Part shown: positions 1 through 6,540 of the stretch, piece by piece
How the letters are laid out: each line of letters begins with the position of its first letter
Numbering within the stretch: the stretch's first letter is position 1
Source: an uncultured Sphingobium sp.
GTDB taxonomy: Bacteria; Pseudomonadota; Alphaproteobacteria; Sphingomonadales; Sphingomonadaceae
Direction: 5' to 3'
Assembly (NCBI GenBank): GCA_946479185.1
Contig: CAMLFF010000156.1
Span: forward strand, 1 to 7,549
DNA: 7,549 bases
The notes under the pieces: model-generated
Database searches by the model: none
What the model was told of the DNA's origin: nothing
The model's input: the letters and a program-made list of their open reading frames with translations, nothing else
Program-made: the position numbers and the translations under genes

Positions 1-67
1 ACGCGGTCCCGCCGAGCAGCAGCGCGCCAGCCACAGCGATAGTGATTTTACGATAGTGCGATTTCAT
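1..67 (-). CDS. N-terminus of an exported protein (partial, cut by window edge)
   Basis: Only 22 codons are present, reading MKSHYRKITIAVAGALLLGG and then TA. This is a classic secretion signal: a basic start (K2, H4, R6, K7) followed by a hydrophobic run of about 14 residues ending in small residues. The mature protein lies outside the window, so its function cannot be read. The ATG at 67 is chosen because AAGGA lies about 9 bases upstream; an in-frame ATG three codons earlier sits too close to that site. It follows the anti-sigma gene by 84 bases on the same strand, with a possible promoter in between. From general knowledge, small exported proteins, for example fasciclin-domain proteins, are often encoded next to RskA-type anti-sigma factors and can be targets of the partner sigma factor. 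That identity is a guess here. Confidence 0.6.
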   Translation of the reverse strand, partial: MKSHYRKITIAVAGALLLGGTA

Positions 68-114
68 CACGGGCATCCTTCATCTCGCACCGCCTTTGCT
101 GGGGTGCGGGAGGA

Positions 115-142
115 GATACGGGGCGGCGAACGCCGCGGATGC
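115..142 (-). promoter_or_regulatory. Candidate ECF-sigma promoter for the exported-protein gene
   Basis: On the minus strand GCATCC (142-137) is followed, after exactly 16 bases, by CGTATC (120-115). The shape, a C-rich -35 with a short CGT-containing -10, resembles ECF promoters; the mycobacterial SigK consensus, as known to me, is CCATCC-N16/17-CCGAAT. The predicted transcript start would be about 40 bases upstream of the ATG at 67. No second copy of the pair was found upstream of the sigma gene or kup, so autoregulation from this motif is not supported inside the window. This is a motif reading only. Confidence 0.3.
123..136. repeat. Perfect short inverted repeat GCGGCG-AA-CGCCGC
   Basis: Six-base arms surround a two-base centre. 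It lies just after the anti-sigma stop codon (152) and fills almost the whole spacer of the candidate promoter 115-142. It has no following T-run on the minus strand (CCCGTATCTCC follows), so it is not a typical intrinsic terminator. It could be an operator, an attenuating hairpin at the end of the anti-sigma transcript, or chance in GC-rich DNA. Confidence 0.45.
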
Positions 143-151
143 ATCACTTGC

Positions 152-859
152 TCAAATAATCGATATTTTTCCGGTCAGGATCGGCGCGGATGTTGGCGCA
201 GCGTGGGGGGCGGTGGCGGCGTTTTCTAGCGTGATGGCGAGTGTTGCGCCATTTTGCAGGAAGGCGCGCAGCTCTTCGCTCACCGCATGTTTGCCGCCTT
301 GCGGATTGATGATGCCGAGCGAGCGGGGGACGCCGTCGGCGGGGATGACCCACAACTCGGGGGCTTTTGCGCCGTTGGCGATCTGGCTGGTGCCCATGCG
401 CAGCACGCCGGATTGCGGATCATAGCTGATCGCCATGGTCGCGGCGCCTTGCGCATCGACGAGTTGGGAGAGGCCGACTGCGCCGGGCGTGGACTGCGGT
501 GCGGGGGCGGGGCGGGTGACGAGGATGAGCGCGAGGCTGGCGGCGATTGCGCCGCTCAGCAAGGCGCTGCCCTGCCAGAAGCGCAAGCTGCGCACGGAGC
601 GTTCAGGCGATGGGCGACCCGATAGTGCGCCGCCAATGCGCGCTTCGATTGCGCTCCAGATATGGGCGGGTGGCGCCTGTTCGGGCGTCATGTCCAGCAT
701 GGGCGAGAGGCGATGGCTCCATGCCTCGACTTGCGCCGCAAAGCTTGGGTCGGCGAGGGACAGGCGCAGCGCCTTTGCGCGCTCTTCGCCTTCCAGCAGG
801 CCGAGTGCGAGTTCGGCGGCGAGGTCGTCTCGCTCGGAGGGTGTGAGTGCGTCAAGCAT
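152..859 (-). CDS. RskA-like membrane anti-sigma factor
   Basis: This 235-residue protein should hold the ECF sigma factor encoded just upstream at the inner membrane and release it on a signal, usually by proteolysis. Residues 1-75 form the cytoplasmic sigma-binding part, with the family pattern LAAELALGLLEGEE at 13-26 and a WSHRLSPML stretch at 47-55. No HxxxCxxC zinc motif is present, so it is not a ZAS-type anti-sigma factor. One membrane helix lies at about 96-115, followed by a Pro/Ala-rich linker (116-126). The C-terminal domain at about 127-235 carries the RskA signature ELWVIPADGVPRSLGII (168-184). Its ATG overlaps the sigma stop by 8 bp, and its ribosome site AAGGAG lies inside the last sigma codons, so translation is probably coupled. 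Length fits the RskA family. The signal sensed is unknown. Confidence 0.88.
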   Translation of the reverse strand: MLDALTPSERDDLAAELALGLLEGEERAKALRLSLADPSFAAQVEAWSHRLSPMLDMTPEQAPPAHIWSAIEARIGGALSGRPSPERSVRSLRFWQGSALLSGAIAASLALILVTRPAPAPQSTPGAVGLSQLVDAQGAATMAISYDPQSGVLRMGTSQIANGAKAPELWVIPADGVPRSLGIINPQGGKHAVSEELRAFLQNGATLAITLENAATAPHAAPTSAPILTGKISII

Positions 860-1418
860 CGCCCAGGCACTCCTTCAGTCCCTGCATGCCGCGCCTGATC
901 CGGCTCTTTATGGTGCCGAGTGGGATGCGCAGGCGGTCGGCCAGTTCGCTATAGGTGAGGCCGCCCAGAAAGGTGCGGCGGATCGCGACGGCCTGATCGG
1001 CCTCCAGCCCATCGAGGCAGGCGAGCAGCAGATCGCGCGTTTCGGATTGCTCGAGGATGTGATCGGCCAGCGGGCCATCGTCCGGGATCAGCGCCATCGC
1101 GCTCTCGTCCGCGCCTGCATGATGGACCTGGCTGCGGCGCCAATCGACCGCCGTGTTGCGCGCGATGATCGCGAGCCAGCTGATCGGGCTGGCGCGCTGC
1201 GCGTCAAAGCTCGCGGCGCGGCGCCAGACTTTGACATACACATCCTGCAACACATCCTCCGCAGCTTCACGATCCCCGCAGATACGCAGGCAGATGCCGA
1301 AAAGCTTCGCAGAGGTCAGTTCATAAACGTGCTGGAGCGCAGCGCGATCGCCCGCGGCGGTCTGATGCAGGGCGGCAACCAGCTGCTCGCGCGCCCTCTC
1401 TGCGCTCTTGCCATCCAT
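852..1418 (-). CDS. ECF-family RNA polymerase sigma factor (SigK-like)
   Basis: This is a 188-residue alternative sigma factor. Region 2 spans about 27-98, with the core-binding and -10-recognition pattern DREAAEDVLQDVYVKVWRRA (49-68) and SWLAIIARNTAVDWRR (80-95). A variable linker follows at about 99-127. Region 4 spans about 128-185, with the helix-turn-helix LTYSELADRLRIPLGTIKSR (154-173) that reads the -35 element. No extra C-terminal domain is present. The ATG at 1418 has GAGG five to six bases upstream, and an in-frame TGA lies only two codons before it, so this start cannot be extended. The pairing with an overlapping RskA-type gene supports the SigK/RskA class (ECF19 in the usual classification). 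It lies 72 bases downstream of the KdpE-like gene on the same strand, so it may be read through from kup or have its own promoter; none is obvious. Confidence 0.93.
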   Translation of the reverse strand: MDGKSAERAREQLVAALHQTAAGDRAALQHVYELTSAKLFGICLRICGDREAAEDVLQDVYVKVWRRAASFDAQRASPISWLAIIARNTAVDWRRSQVHHAGADESAMALIPDDGPLADHILEQSETRDLLLACLDGLEADQAVAIRRTFLGGLTYSELADRLRIPLGTIKSRIRRGMQGLKECLGDA

Positions 1419-1424
1419 GAGACC

Positions 1425-1490
1425 TCATCCCTGTTCGCCAGCGCTGCGGCTGACCTGATCGACGGCACTATTGAGACACTTCTGGCGCAT
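1425..1490 (-). CDS. Possible 21-codon leader ORF upstream of the sigma gene
   Basis: The KdpE-like stop TGA (1493-1491) is directly followed by ATG (1490-1488), which opens a frame encoding MRQKCLNSAVDQVSRSAGEQ plus G and ends at TGA 1427-1425. AGGA lies about five bases before this ATG. The stop lies six bases before the sigma start, in the same frame. Ribosomes finishing the KdpE-like gene could therefore restart here and then at the sigma ATG. The peptide matches nothing I recognise, and a 21-codon open frame can occur by chance, so confidence is low. Confidence 0.2.
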   Translation of the reverse strand: MRQKCLNSAVDQVSRSAGEQG

Positions 1491-2168
1491 TCAATCCTGA
1501 TCGGCAAGGCGATATCCGATGGCTGGTTCGTTGCGGATCAGCCGGGGCGCGGCAGCGTCTTCCTCGATCTTGAGGCGCAGCGCGCGGATGGCGACGCGCA
1601 GATAATCGACATCGCCAAGATGCGCCTTGCCCCAGACATGCTCCAAGAGGGCGGCGTGGGTGAGGACGCGGCCACCGGCCTGGGTGAGCATCTCCAGGAT
1701 CGCGAACTCCTTGGGCGTGAGCGACACGGGTGCGCCGCGCACGGAGACGCTGTGGCGGGCGCGATCGATCTTGATGGGGCCGTGCTGGAGCGTCTCGTCG
1801 GTGGGTTTGCCATTGCGGCGCAGGGCTGAGCGCAGGCGGGCGAGCAGCTCGTCGCCATCGAATGGCTTGGTCACATAATCATCCGCGCCAAGGTCCAGCG
1901 CGGCGACTTTCTCCTGAATGTCCGAGCGGGCGGTGACGACGATGATGGGGGCAGGCGAGATGGCGCGGATCGCGCCGATCAGCTCGATGCCGTCGCGATC
2001 CGGCAGGCCAAGGTCGAGCAGGATGGCATCGATGCTGCTTTGGCCAAGCTTGCTCAGCGCCTCGCGCGCATTGTTGGCTGGAATCGCGCTATGGCCATCG
2101 CGCTGCAGGATTGCGCTGAGCAGGCGCTGGATTGCGGGCTCATCATCGATGGTGAGGATGTTGCTCAT
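1491..2168 (-). CDS. kdpE: KdpE-like OmpR-family response regulator
   Basis: This is a 225-residue DNA-binding response regulator. The receiver domain (1-118) has the acidic pocket D8/D9, phosphoacceptor D52 in ILLDLGLPDRDG, T79 and K101 in DYVTKPF. The stretch EKVAALDLGADDYVTKPF (86-103) closely resembles KdpE proteins. The winged-helix domain (about 130-223) has SLTPKEFAILEML, RVLTHAALLEHVWG and DVDYLRVAIRALRLKIE, the last matching the (H)YLR...LR.KLE feature of KdpE. Its start shares ATGA with the kinase stop and has only a weak ribosome site, so translation is probably coupled to the kinase. In well-studied bacteria KdpE activates kdpFABC under potassium limitation or osmotic stress. No kdpFABC genes are in the window; the neighbour is kup, so the target here may be kup itself (inference). 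Confidence 0.88.
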   Translation of the reverse strand: MSNILTIDDEPAIQRLLSAILQRDGHSAIPANNAREALSKLGQSSIDAILLDLGLPDRDGIELIGAIRAISPAPIIVVTARSDIQEKVAALDLGADDYVTKPFDGDELLARLRSALRRNGKPTDETLQHGPIKIDRARHSVSVRGAPVSLTPKEFAILEMLTQAGGRVLTHAALLEHVWGKAHLGDVDYLRVAIRALRLKIEEDAAAPRLIRNEPAIGYRLADQD

Positions 2169-3595
2169 GCGCTGGGGAGTGCCTGCGGAATGGCGAGGGT
2201 GAAGCAGGCGCCGCCATCGGGCGCGGCGGTGATTGTGACCGCGATGCCCATCGCTTCGGCAAAGCCTTTGACGATGGAGAGGCCGAGGCCGCTGCCTTGG
2301 GTGCGATCACTGCCTTCCGCCCGGGCGAACTGATCGAACAGCCGCTCGCGCTCATCCTCAGGGATGCCGGGGCCATCATCTGCAATCGCCAGCAAAACCT
2401 CCTTTGCCTGCACCTGCGCCGAGATGTGGATGACCTTTTTGGCATGGCGCGCGGCATTGTCGAGCAGGTTGAGCAGGATATGATGCAGCAGGACGGGATC
2501 GGCAATCACGAAGGGCAGATCGGTGGGGATGGCGCGATCAAGCTGGATGGTGGCCGGGCGGGCGGCGGCATCGCAGGCGCTGGCGACGACATCGACCAGA
2601 TCGAGGCTTTCGAGCGAAGGGGCGAGGGCGCCATGCTCAAGCTTGGCGGCGCCGAGCAGATCCTCGATCGTGCGGTTGAGGCGGTGGGCGGCCGTGAGGG
2701 CCTCGCGCGCCTCGGGGGACTTGGCCGAGAGCGTTGCAAGCTGGCCGGTGATGACGGTGAGGGGCGTGCGGAAATCATGCGCGAGCGAGGCAAGAAGCGC
2801 GCGGCGCAGGCGGTCGCCATGCTCCATCGTTTCGCGTGCTTGCCGTTGCTGTTCCAGCTCGGCGCGGTCGCAGGCTTGCCCTACCAGCAAGGCGAGGCTG
2901 CGCAGATGGGCAAGCTGGCTCTCGCTGCGGATGCTGCCGCCTTCCGGTCTTGCGATGGCGAGCAGGCCGCGATTGGCCCAGTTGCGCAGGGATAGCGGGA
3001 TGAAGCTCCATTCCGCTGCGGGCATGATGCTGGTGCCGTGCCCGGTCATGTCGCCATTATGGAGTGCCCATGCAGCGGCGGAATGATCGAGCGATGTGAA
3101 CGCGGCATCGCCTTCGGTTCCGCCATCATGCAGCAGCTGGGCATGGCCGTAGAGGTTCGCCAGCCATGTCACGCCGCGTTCCGGTGCCCCGGCAATGTCA
3201 CCCTCTGCGAGCAAGGCGGAAAGCTGTGCGGCTTCCCGACTGTCCGCCACCTGATCCAGCGCTTCCTGCTCGCGCAGTTTGAGGCGCATGGCGAGGCTGC
3301 TTGTCACCAGCGCCACCGTGACCAGCACGATCAGGCTGATGACATGGTCGAACCCATGAATGGCGAGGCTGAAGCGCGGTGGGAGCAGCAGGAAATTATA
3401 GGCAATGCCGCCCGCAACCGCTGCCAGCAGCCCCGGCCCGATGCCGCCGCGCACGGCGGCGAGTAGCACCGGGAGCAGGAACAGCAGGGCCGAGGACGCC
3501 AGCCCCAGCAGTGGCAAGGCAGCGGCGGTGATCAGCGCGACCAGGCCGACCGTGAATGCGGCCATCACATAGCTGGAGAAGCGGCTTTCCATCAT
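2165..3595 (-). CDS. Truncated KdpD-like sensor histidine kinase (DUF4118 type)
   Basis: This 476-residue inner-membrane kinase is the likely partner of the KdpE-like regulator. The N-terminus (about 8-105) holds the four-helix KdpD membrane domain (DUF4118), including the hallmark AYNFLLLPPRFSLAI at 65-79. A GAF-like linker region (about 125-245) follows. The catalytic core then has the H-box SLAHDFRTPL with H273, the N-box LLNLLDNAARHA with N380, the G1 box DDGPGIP (406-412) and the G2 box GSGLGLSI (434-441). Full KdpD proteins are about 900 residues and begin with a cytoplasmic KdpD/Usp module. That module is absent here, and no room exists for it because kup ends seven bases upstream. TAGGAA (3604-3599) overlaps the kup stop and serves as the ribosome site. 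Two tandem ATGs are possible; the second (3592) has better spacing. The kinase looks intact, so I read it as a short natural form. Confidence 0.88.
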   Translation of the reverse strand: MMESRFSSYVMAAFTVGLVALITAAALPLLGLASSALLFLLPVLLAAVRGGIGPGLLAAVAGGIAYNFLLLPPRFSLAIHGFDHVISLIVLVTVALVTSSLAMRLKLREQEALDQVADSREAAQLSALLAEGDIAGAPERGVTWLANLYGHAQLLHDGGTEGDAAFTSLDHSAAAWALHNGDMTGHGTSIMPAAEWSFIPLSLRNWANRGLLAIARPEGGSIRSESQLAHLRSLALLVGQACDRAELEQQRQARETMEHGDRLRRALLASLAHDFRTPLTVITGQLATLSAKSPEAREALTAAHRLNRTIEDLLGAAKLEHGALAPSLESLDLVDVVASACDAAARPATIQLDRAIPTDLPFVIADPVLLHHILLNLLDNAARHAKKVIHISAQVQAKEVLLAIADDGPGIPEDERERLFDQFARAEGSDRTQGSGLGLSIVKGFAEAMGIAVTITAAPDGGACFTLAIPQALPSA

Positions 3596-3601
3596 GCGTT
3601 C

Positions 3602-5509
3602 CTATAGCTCGAACTGACTGCCAAGTTCGACCACTCTGTTGGGCGGGATGGCGAAATAGGCGGTCGGATCGGCAGCGTTGCGGTGCAGGAAGGTGTAGAG
3701 GCCCACCATCCAGCGCGGCATGCTGGGCTTGATCGCCCGGCGGATCGCGCTGCGCCCGACGAAGAAGGAGGTGCCGCCGGTTCCGCTGAGCAATCCTTCG
3801 CTGCGGGCAAGGTCGGTCGGCACGTCGATCTGATCGATATAGCCATAATGCAGCGTGGCGCGGACGAACCGATCATCGATGCGGGTGAGGCTCAGGCGTT
3901 GATCGACGCTCACATAAGGCACGGCCTGCTGCTCGACCTTGAGCAGGATGTTGGTGCGATGCAGGATCTTGTTGTGCTTGAGGTTGTGCAACAGTGCCGA
4001 GGGCGCATTATCGAGATCCTGCGTGAGGAACACGGCGGTGCCTTCCACATCTGCCGTCTGGCGACGGTCCAGCGCCTGCGCCAGCTCCTCCATCGGCACG
4101 CCTTGCTGCACGGCGAGAGCGTGGGCCGTGCGGCGACCGCGCTGCCATGTCGCGATGACGACCCCGATGATGGCGGCGACCAGCACAGGCACCCAGCCGC
4201 CCTGCACGATCCGCAACACATTGGCGCCGAAGAAGATGAGATCGATGGTGAGGAACGGCACGAACAGCGCGACGGTCCAGAAAGGATCCCACTTCCAGCC
4301 GCGCCAGGCGATGACGAAGGCAATGCAGGTGGTGACGACCATCGTGCCGGTGACGGCGATGCCATAGGCGGTGGCCATTGCAGAGCTGCTGCGGAAGGTG
4401 AAGACGAGGATGAGCACGCCAGCGAGCAGCAGCCAGTTGATCGCAGGCATATACACTTGGCCGATCTGGTGCGCCGAGGTCTGGCGAATCTGCATCCGGG
4501 GCAGCAGGCCAAGCGCGATGCCCTGGCGTGTGAGCGAATAAGCGCCGGTGATGACGGCCTGGCTGGCAATGATGGTCGCCATTGCGGCGAGCAGCACGAG
4601 CGGGAGGCGCAGAAATTCGGGTGCGAGCAGGAAGAACCAGTCGGCATTGGCGAAGGGCTGGCCGACAGCTTGCGCGCTCTCAAGCGCGGAGAGGGCGAGG
4701 GCGCCCTGGCCCAGATAATTGAGGCTGAGCGCTGGCCAGACGAAAGCGAGCCAGCCCAATTGGATGGGCTTGCGCCCGAAATGGCCAAGATCGGCAATGA
4801 GCGCTTCTGCGCCCGTCACGGTGAGGAAGACCGCGCCCAGCACGAACAGGCCCGGCACGCCATGGGTCATGAGGAAGTGAACCGCCGCCAACGGATTGAA
4901 GGCGGCTAGAATGGCGGGATTGTGGAAAATGTGGATGATGCCCAGCACGCCGAGCACAATGAACCACAGCGCGCAGACTGGCCCGAATAGCCCCGCAACG
5001 CTCGCGGTGCCGCGATATTGCATCGCGAACAGGCCGATGAGGATGGCCGATGTGACGCCCAATATGACGGGCAAGGTCATGACTGCTTCGAAACCGGGGA
5101 CGGTTTTAAGCCCCTCCACGGCGGACAGCACGGAGAGGGCGGGCGTGATGATTGCGTCGCCATAAAAGAGCGCCGCGCCCGTCGCGCCGAGCAGTAGCAC
5201 GATGAGCCATTTGCCCCCGGTCGCCTTGCTGGCAAGCGCCATGAGCGAGAGCACGCCGCCTTCCCCCGCATTATCCATGCGGGTAAGGAACAGCACATAT
5301 TTGAGCGTGACGACGATGATGAGCGCCCAGAGCATCAGCGAGAGAATGCCGACAATCTCCGCCCGATCGACGCCGATGCCGGCGGTGTAATTCAGCGCTT
5401 CTCGAAAGGCGTAAAGCGGGCTGGTGCCGATATCGCCATACACGACGCCGATGGCGCCGAGCGTGAGGGCGCCCAGCGTATTTCTGCTGGCTTTGCTTGA
5501 GCTGGTCAT
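3602..5509 (-). CDS. kup: Kup potassium uptake permease
   Basis: This 635-residue KUP/HAK/KT-family transporter is predicted to import potassium across the inner membrane by proton symport. The N-terminal signature GVVYGDIGTSPLY is at 21-33, NAGEGGVLSLMAL at 80-92, and LFYGDAIITPALSVLSAVEG at about 114-133. About twelve hydrophobic segments fill residues 12-430, followed by a cytoplasmic C-terminal domain ending in the family motif IPPNRVVELGSQFEL. Length is normal for bacterial Kup. An ATG ten codons upstream (5539) is open, but I chose 5509 because AGGGA (5522-5518) lies eight bases before it and the upstream ATG has no ribosome site. It is the first gene of the minus-strand array, with the short KdpD-like kinase starting right after its stop. 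No convincing promoter was seen in the 104-base gap upstream. Confidence 0.95.
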   Translation of the reverse strand: MTSSSKASRNTLGALTLGAIGVVYGDIGTSPLYAFREALNYTAGIGVDRAEIVGILSLMLWALIIVVTLKYVLFLTRMDNAGEGGVLSLMALASKATGGKWLIVLLLGATGAALFYGDAIITPALSVLSAVEGLKTVPGFEAVMTLPVILGVTSAILIGLFAMQYRGTASVAGLFGPVCALWFIVLGVLGIIHIFHNPAILAAFNPLAAVHFLMTHGVPGLFVLGAVFLTVTGAEALIADLGHFGRKPIQLGWLAFVWPALSLNYLGQGALALSALESAQAVGQPFANADWFFLLAPEFLRLPLVLLAAMATIIASQAVITGAYSLTRQGIALGLLPRMQIRQTSAHQIGQVYMPAINWLLLAGVLILVFTFRSSSAMATAYGIAVTGTMVVTTCIAFVIAWRGWKWDPFWTVALFVPFLTIDLIFFGANVLRIVQGGWVPVLVAAIIGVVIATWQRGRRTAHALAVQQGVPMEELAQALDRRQTADVEGTAVFLTQDLDNAPSALLHNLKHNKILHRTNILLKVEQQAVPYVSVDQRLSLTRIDDRFVRATLHYGYIDQIDVPTDLARSEGLLSGTGGTSFFVGRSAIRRAIKPSMPRWMVGLYTFLHRNAADPTAYFAIPPNRVVELGSQFEL

Positions 5510-5574
5510 GCGTGAAATCCCTGAGTTTAGGGCACGCATATCGGCTTGGTGAGGATTAAGGCGCCACGGGCATT

Positions 5575-5608
5575 TGGCCCAGCGGCCATTAGTTTTGCAT
5601 TAAAATGC
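5575..5608. repeat. Two small inverted repeats between the Crp-like gene and kup
   Basis: TGGCC-CAGC-GGCCA (5575-5588) and GCATT-AA-AATGC (5597-5608) are both perfect, with five-base arms. They fall within 40 bases of the Crp-like stop codon. On the minus strand neither is followed by a T-run, so neither is a standard terminator for the Crp-like gene. They may be weak termination, mRNA-end or operator elements for kup. The rest of the 104-base gap holds only the kup ribosome site. Confidence 0.35.
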
Positions 5609-5613
5609 CGCGT

Positions 5614-6387
5614 TCAGGCCTCGACCTTGAGCGGCTTATCGCTGGTCAGCGGTGGGGGATAGACGCCCCGCAGCACATGCTCGAAATGATTGCGCACCAG
5701 CTGCTCGCAACCGCAGGCGCGGTGGCGCAGGCCATCAGGGTCGGTGACGATCAGCGCGCCACGTCGCGTCTCCAGCAGGCCATCGCGCTTGAAGCGCTGG
5801 ATGAGCCGGCTCGCATAACTGCGCGCGATGCCGAGGAGTGCGCCAAAATGCTCCTGCGTCATCGCGACGCGGTTTGACCCGGTGCGATCGACCGCGACGA
5901 TGAGCCATTTGGCGGCGCGCTGATCCAGCCCATGAACGGCATTGCAGGCGACGGATTGGAAAATCTGCGCGAGCAGGCAATCGGCATAGCGGCTGAGCAG
6001 ATCCCGGATGCCGGGCGCTCGAATCTTGAGGTCTTCCAGCGCGTTCGAATCGATCCGGGCGAAATAGCCGCCATGCATCACGCAGGCGCGCGAGTATGAC
6101 GCCAAATGCCCCGTACTGACGATGCCGCCAATGGCGCCCTCGCGCCCGACCATGGCGGTTTCGACGGAGGAGCCATCTTCCAGCACGACCATGAAGGATG
6201 CGACCGCTTCGCCGAGCGGGAAGAAGGCGGCGGTCACCTGATCCCCCGGTTCATAAAGCACCGATCCACCAGCAATCCGCACGATGCGCACTGCGGTTGC
6301 GAAAATCTCGCGGTCATGGGGATGAAGCGCGGCGAGCAGGCCGTTCTTCTCAAGCGTGGGGGTTACAATGTCGTGCATAGCTGGCAC
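5614..6387 (-). CDS. Crp/Fnr-family transcriptional regulator
   Basis: This cytoplasmic regulator of about 257 residues has an N-terminal cyclic-nucleotide-binding-like beta-roll containing LYEPGDQVTAAFFPLGEAVA and VGREGAIGG, and a C-terminal winged helix with MTQEHFGALLGIARSYASRL followed by FKRDGLLETRRGALIVTD. The phosphate-binding cassette of true Crp (GE-L plus PR-A) is not seen, and no N-terminal Fnr cysteine cluster exists, so cAMP or Fe-S sensing is not supported. The tail HRACGCEQLVRNHFEHVL has a CxC pair of the kind common in alphaproteobacterial Crp-like proteins. Start choice is uncertain. An ATG at 6462 with AAAGG upstream is open, but the first 25 codons it adds have AT-rich third positions (about half GC) and contain an out-of-frame 12-bp repeat, so they look like untranslated leader. 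GTG 6387 has AGGGG five bases upstream; ATG 6378 is the other candidate. It is divergent from a single-domain response regulator. Confidence 0.88.
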   Translation of the reverse strand: MPAMHDIVTPTLEKNGLLAALHPHDREIFATAVRIVRIAGGSVLYEPGDQVTAAFFPLGEAVASFMVVLEDGSSVETAMVGREGAIGGIVSTGHLASYSRACVMHGGYFARIDSNALEDLKIRAPGIRDLLSRYADCLLAQIFQSVACNAVHGLDQRAAKWLIVAVDRTGSNRVAMTQEHFGALLGIARSYASRLIQRFKRDGLLETRRGALIVTDPDGLRHRACGCEQLVRNHFEHVLRGVYPPPLTSDKPLKVEA

Positions 6388-6540
6388 GAAAACCCCTGGA
6401 TGAAACAAGAGTTCCCATTTTGTGAGCAAAAGTGAACAGACAAGGGTTCCCGAACCGTCCATAGGCTGACCTTTAAGGGTGAGAGTGGCCGCAAGGGTTG
6501 CTCATGGGGCTCCCCTTTCAGGATTTGGTTAGGCTGTTCC
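6388..6540. promoter_or_regulatory. Divergent regulatory region with three CAAGRGTT copies
   Basis: This stretch separates the Crp-like gene (minus) from the receiver protein (plus). CAAGRGTT occurs at 6406-6413 (CAAGAGTT), 6441-6448 and 6492-6499 (both CAAGGGTT). The first two copies extend to a 12-base direct repeat with one mismatch (ACAAGAGTTCCC at 6405-6416 and ACAAGGGTTCCC at 6440-6451). An inverted repeat GGTTC-CC-GAACC covers 6445-6456. On the minus strand GGAAC (6415-6411), 16 bases, then GGTT (6394-6391) resembles the alphaproteobacterial EcfG stress promoter GGAAC-N16/17-CGTT, but its predicted transcript start would fall at about 6384, inside or at the gene start. No clear sigma-70 promoter was found for either gene. 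Confidence 0.4.

Noticed and set aside
435..1829. A 464-codon open frame on the plus strand
   Set aside because: It lies antisense across the anti-sigma, sigma and KdpE-like genes, all of which show clear family motifs. The composition is typical of the antisense frame of GC-rich genes and no domain is recognisable.
2165..3595. KdpD-like kinase as a decayed gene that lost its N-terminus
   Set aside because: The frame is intact with all kinase boxes, its own ribosome site and a coupled partner, and kup ends directly upstream with no remnant of a KdpD/Usp module between them.
3683..4909. A 408-codon plus-strand open frame rich in Asp, Glu, His and Arg
   Set aside because: It is fully antisense to kup, whose conserved motifs cover the same bases. 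The charged composition is the expected mirror of membrane-protein codons.
5510..5539. Ten-codon N-terminal extension of Kup from ATG 5539
   Set aside because: No ribosome site precedes that ATG, whereas AGGGA lies eight bases before ATG 5509. The family signature starts close to the shorter N-terminus.
5510..5613. A potassium or cyclic-di-AMP riboswitch upstream of kup
   Set aside because: The gap is short and shows only small inverted repeats. Nothing resembles the ydaO or kimA-type leaders, which are known mainly from Gram-positive bacteria.
6388..6462. N-terminal extension of the Crp-like protein from ATG 6462
   Set aside because: AAAGG is well placed upstream, but the codons have unusually AT-rich third positions for this DNA and include noncoding-type repeats. 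Not fully excluded.
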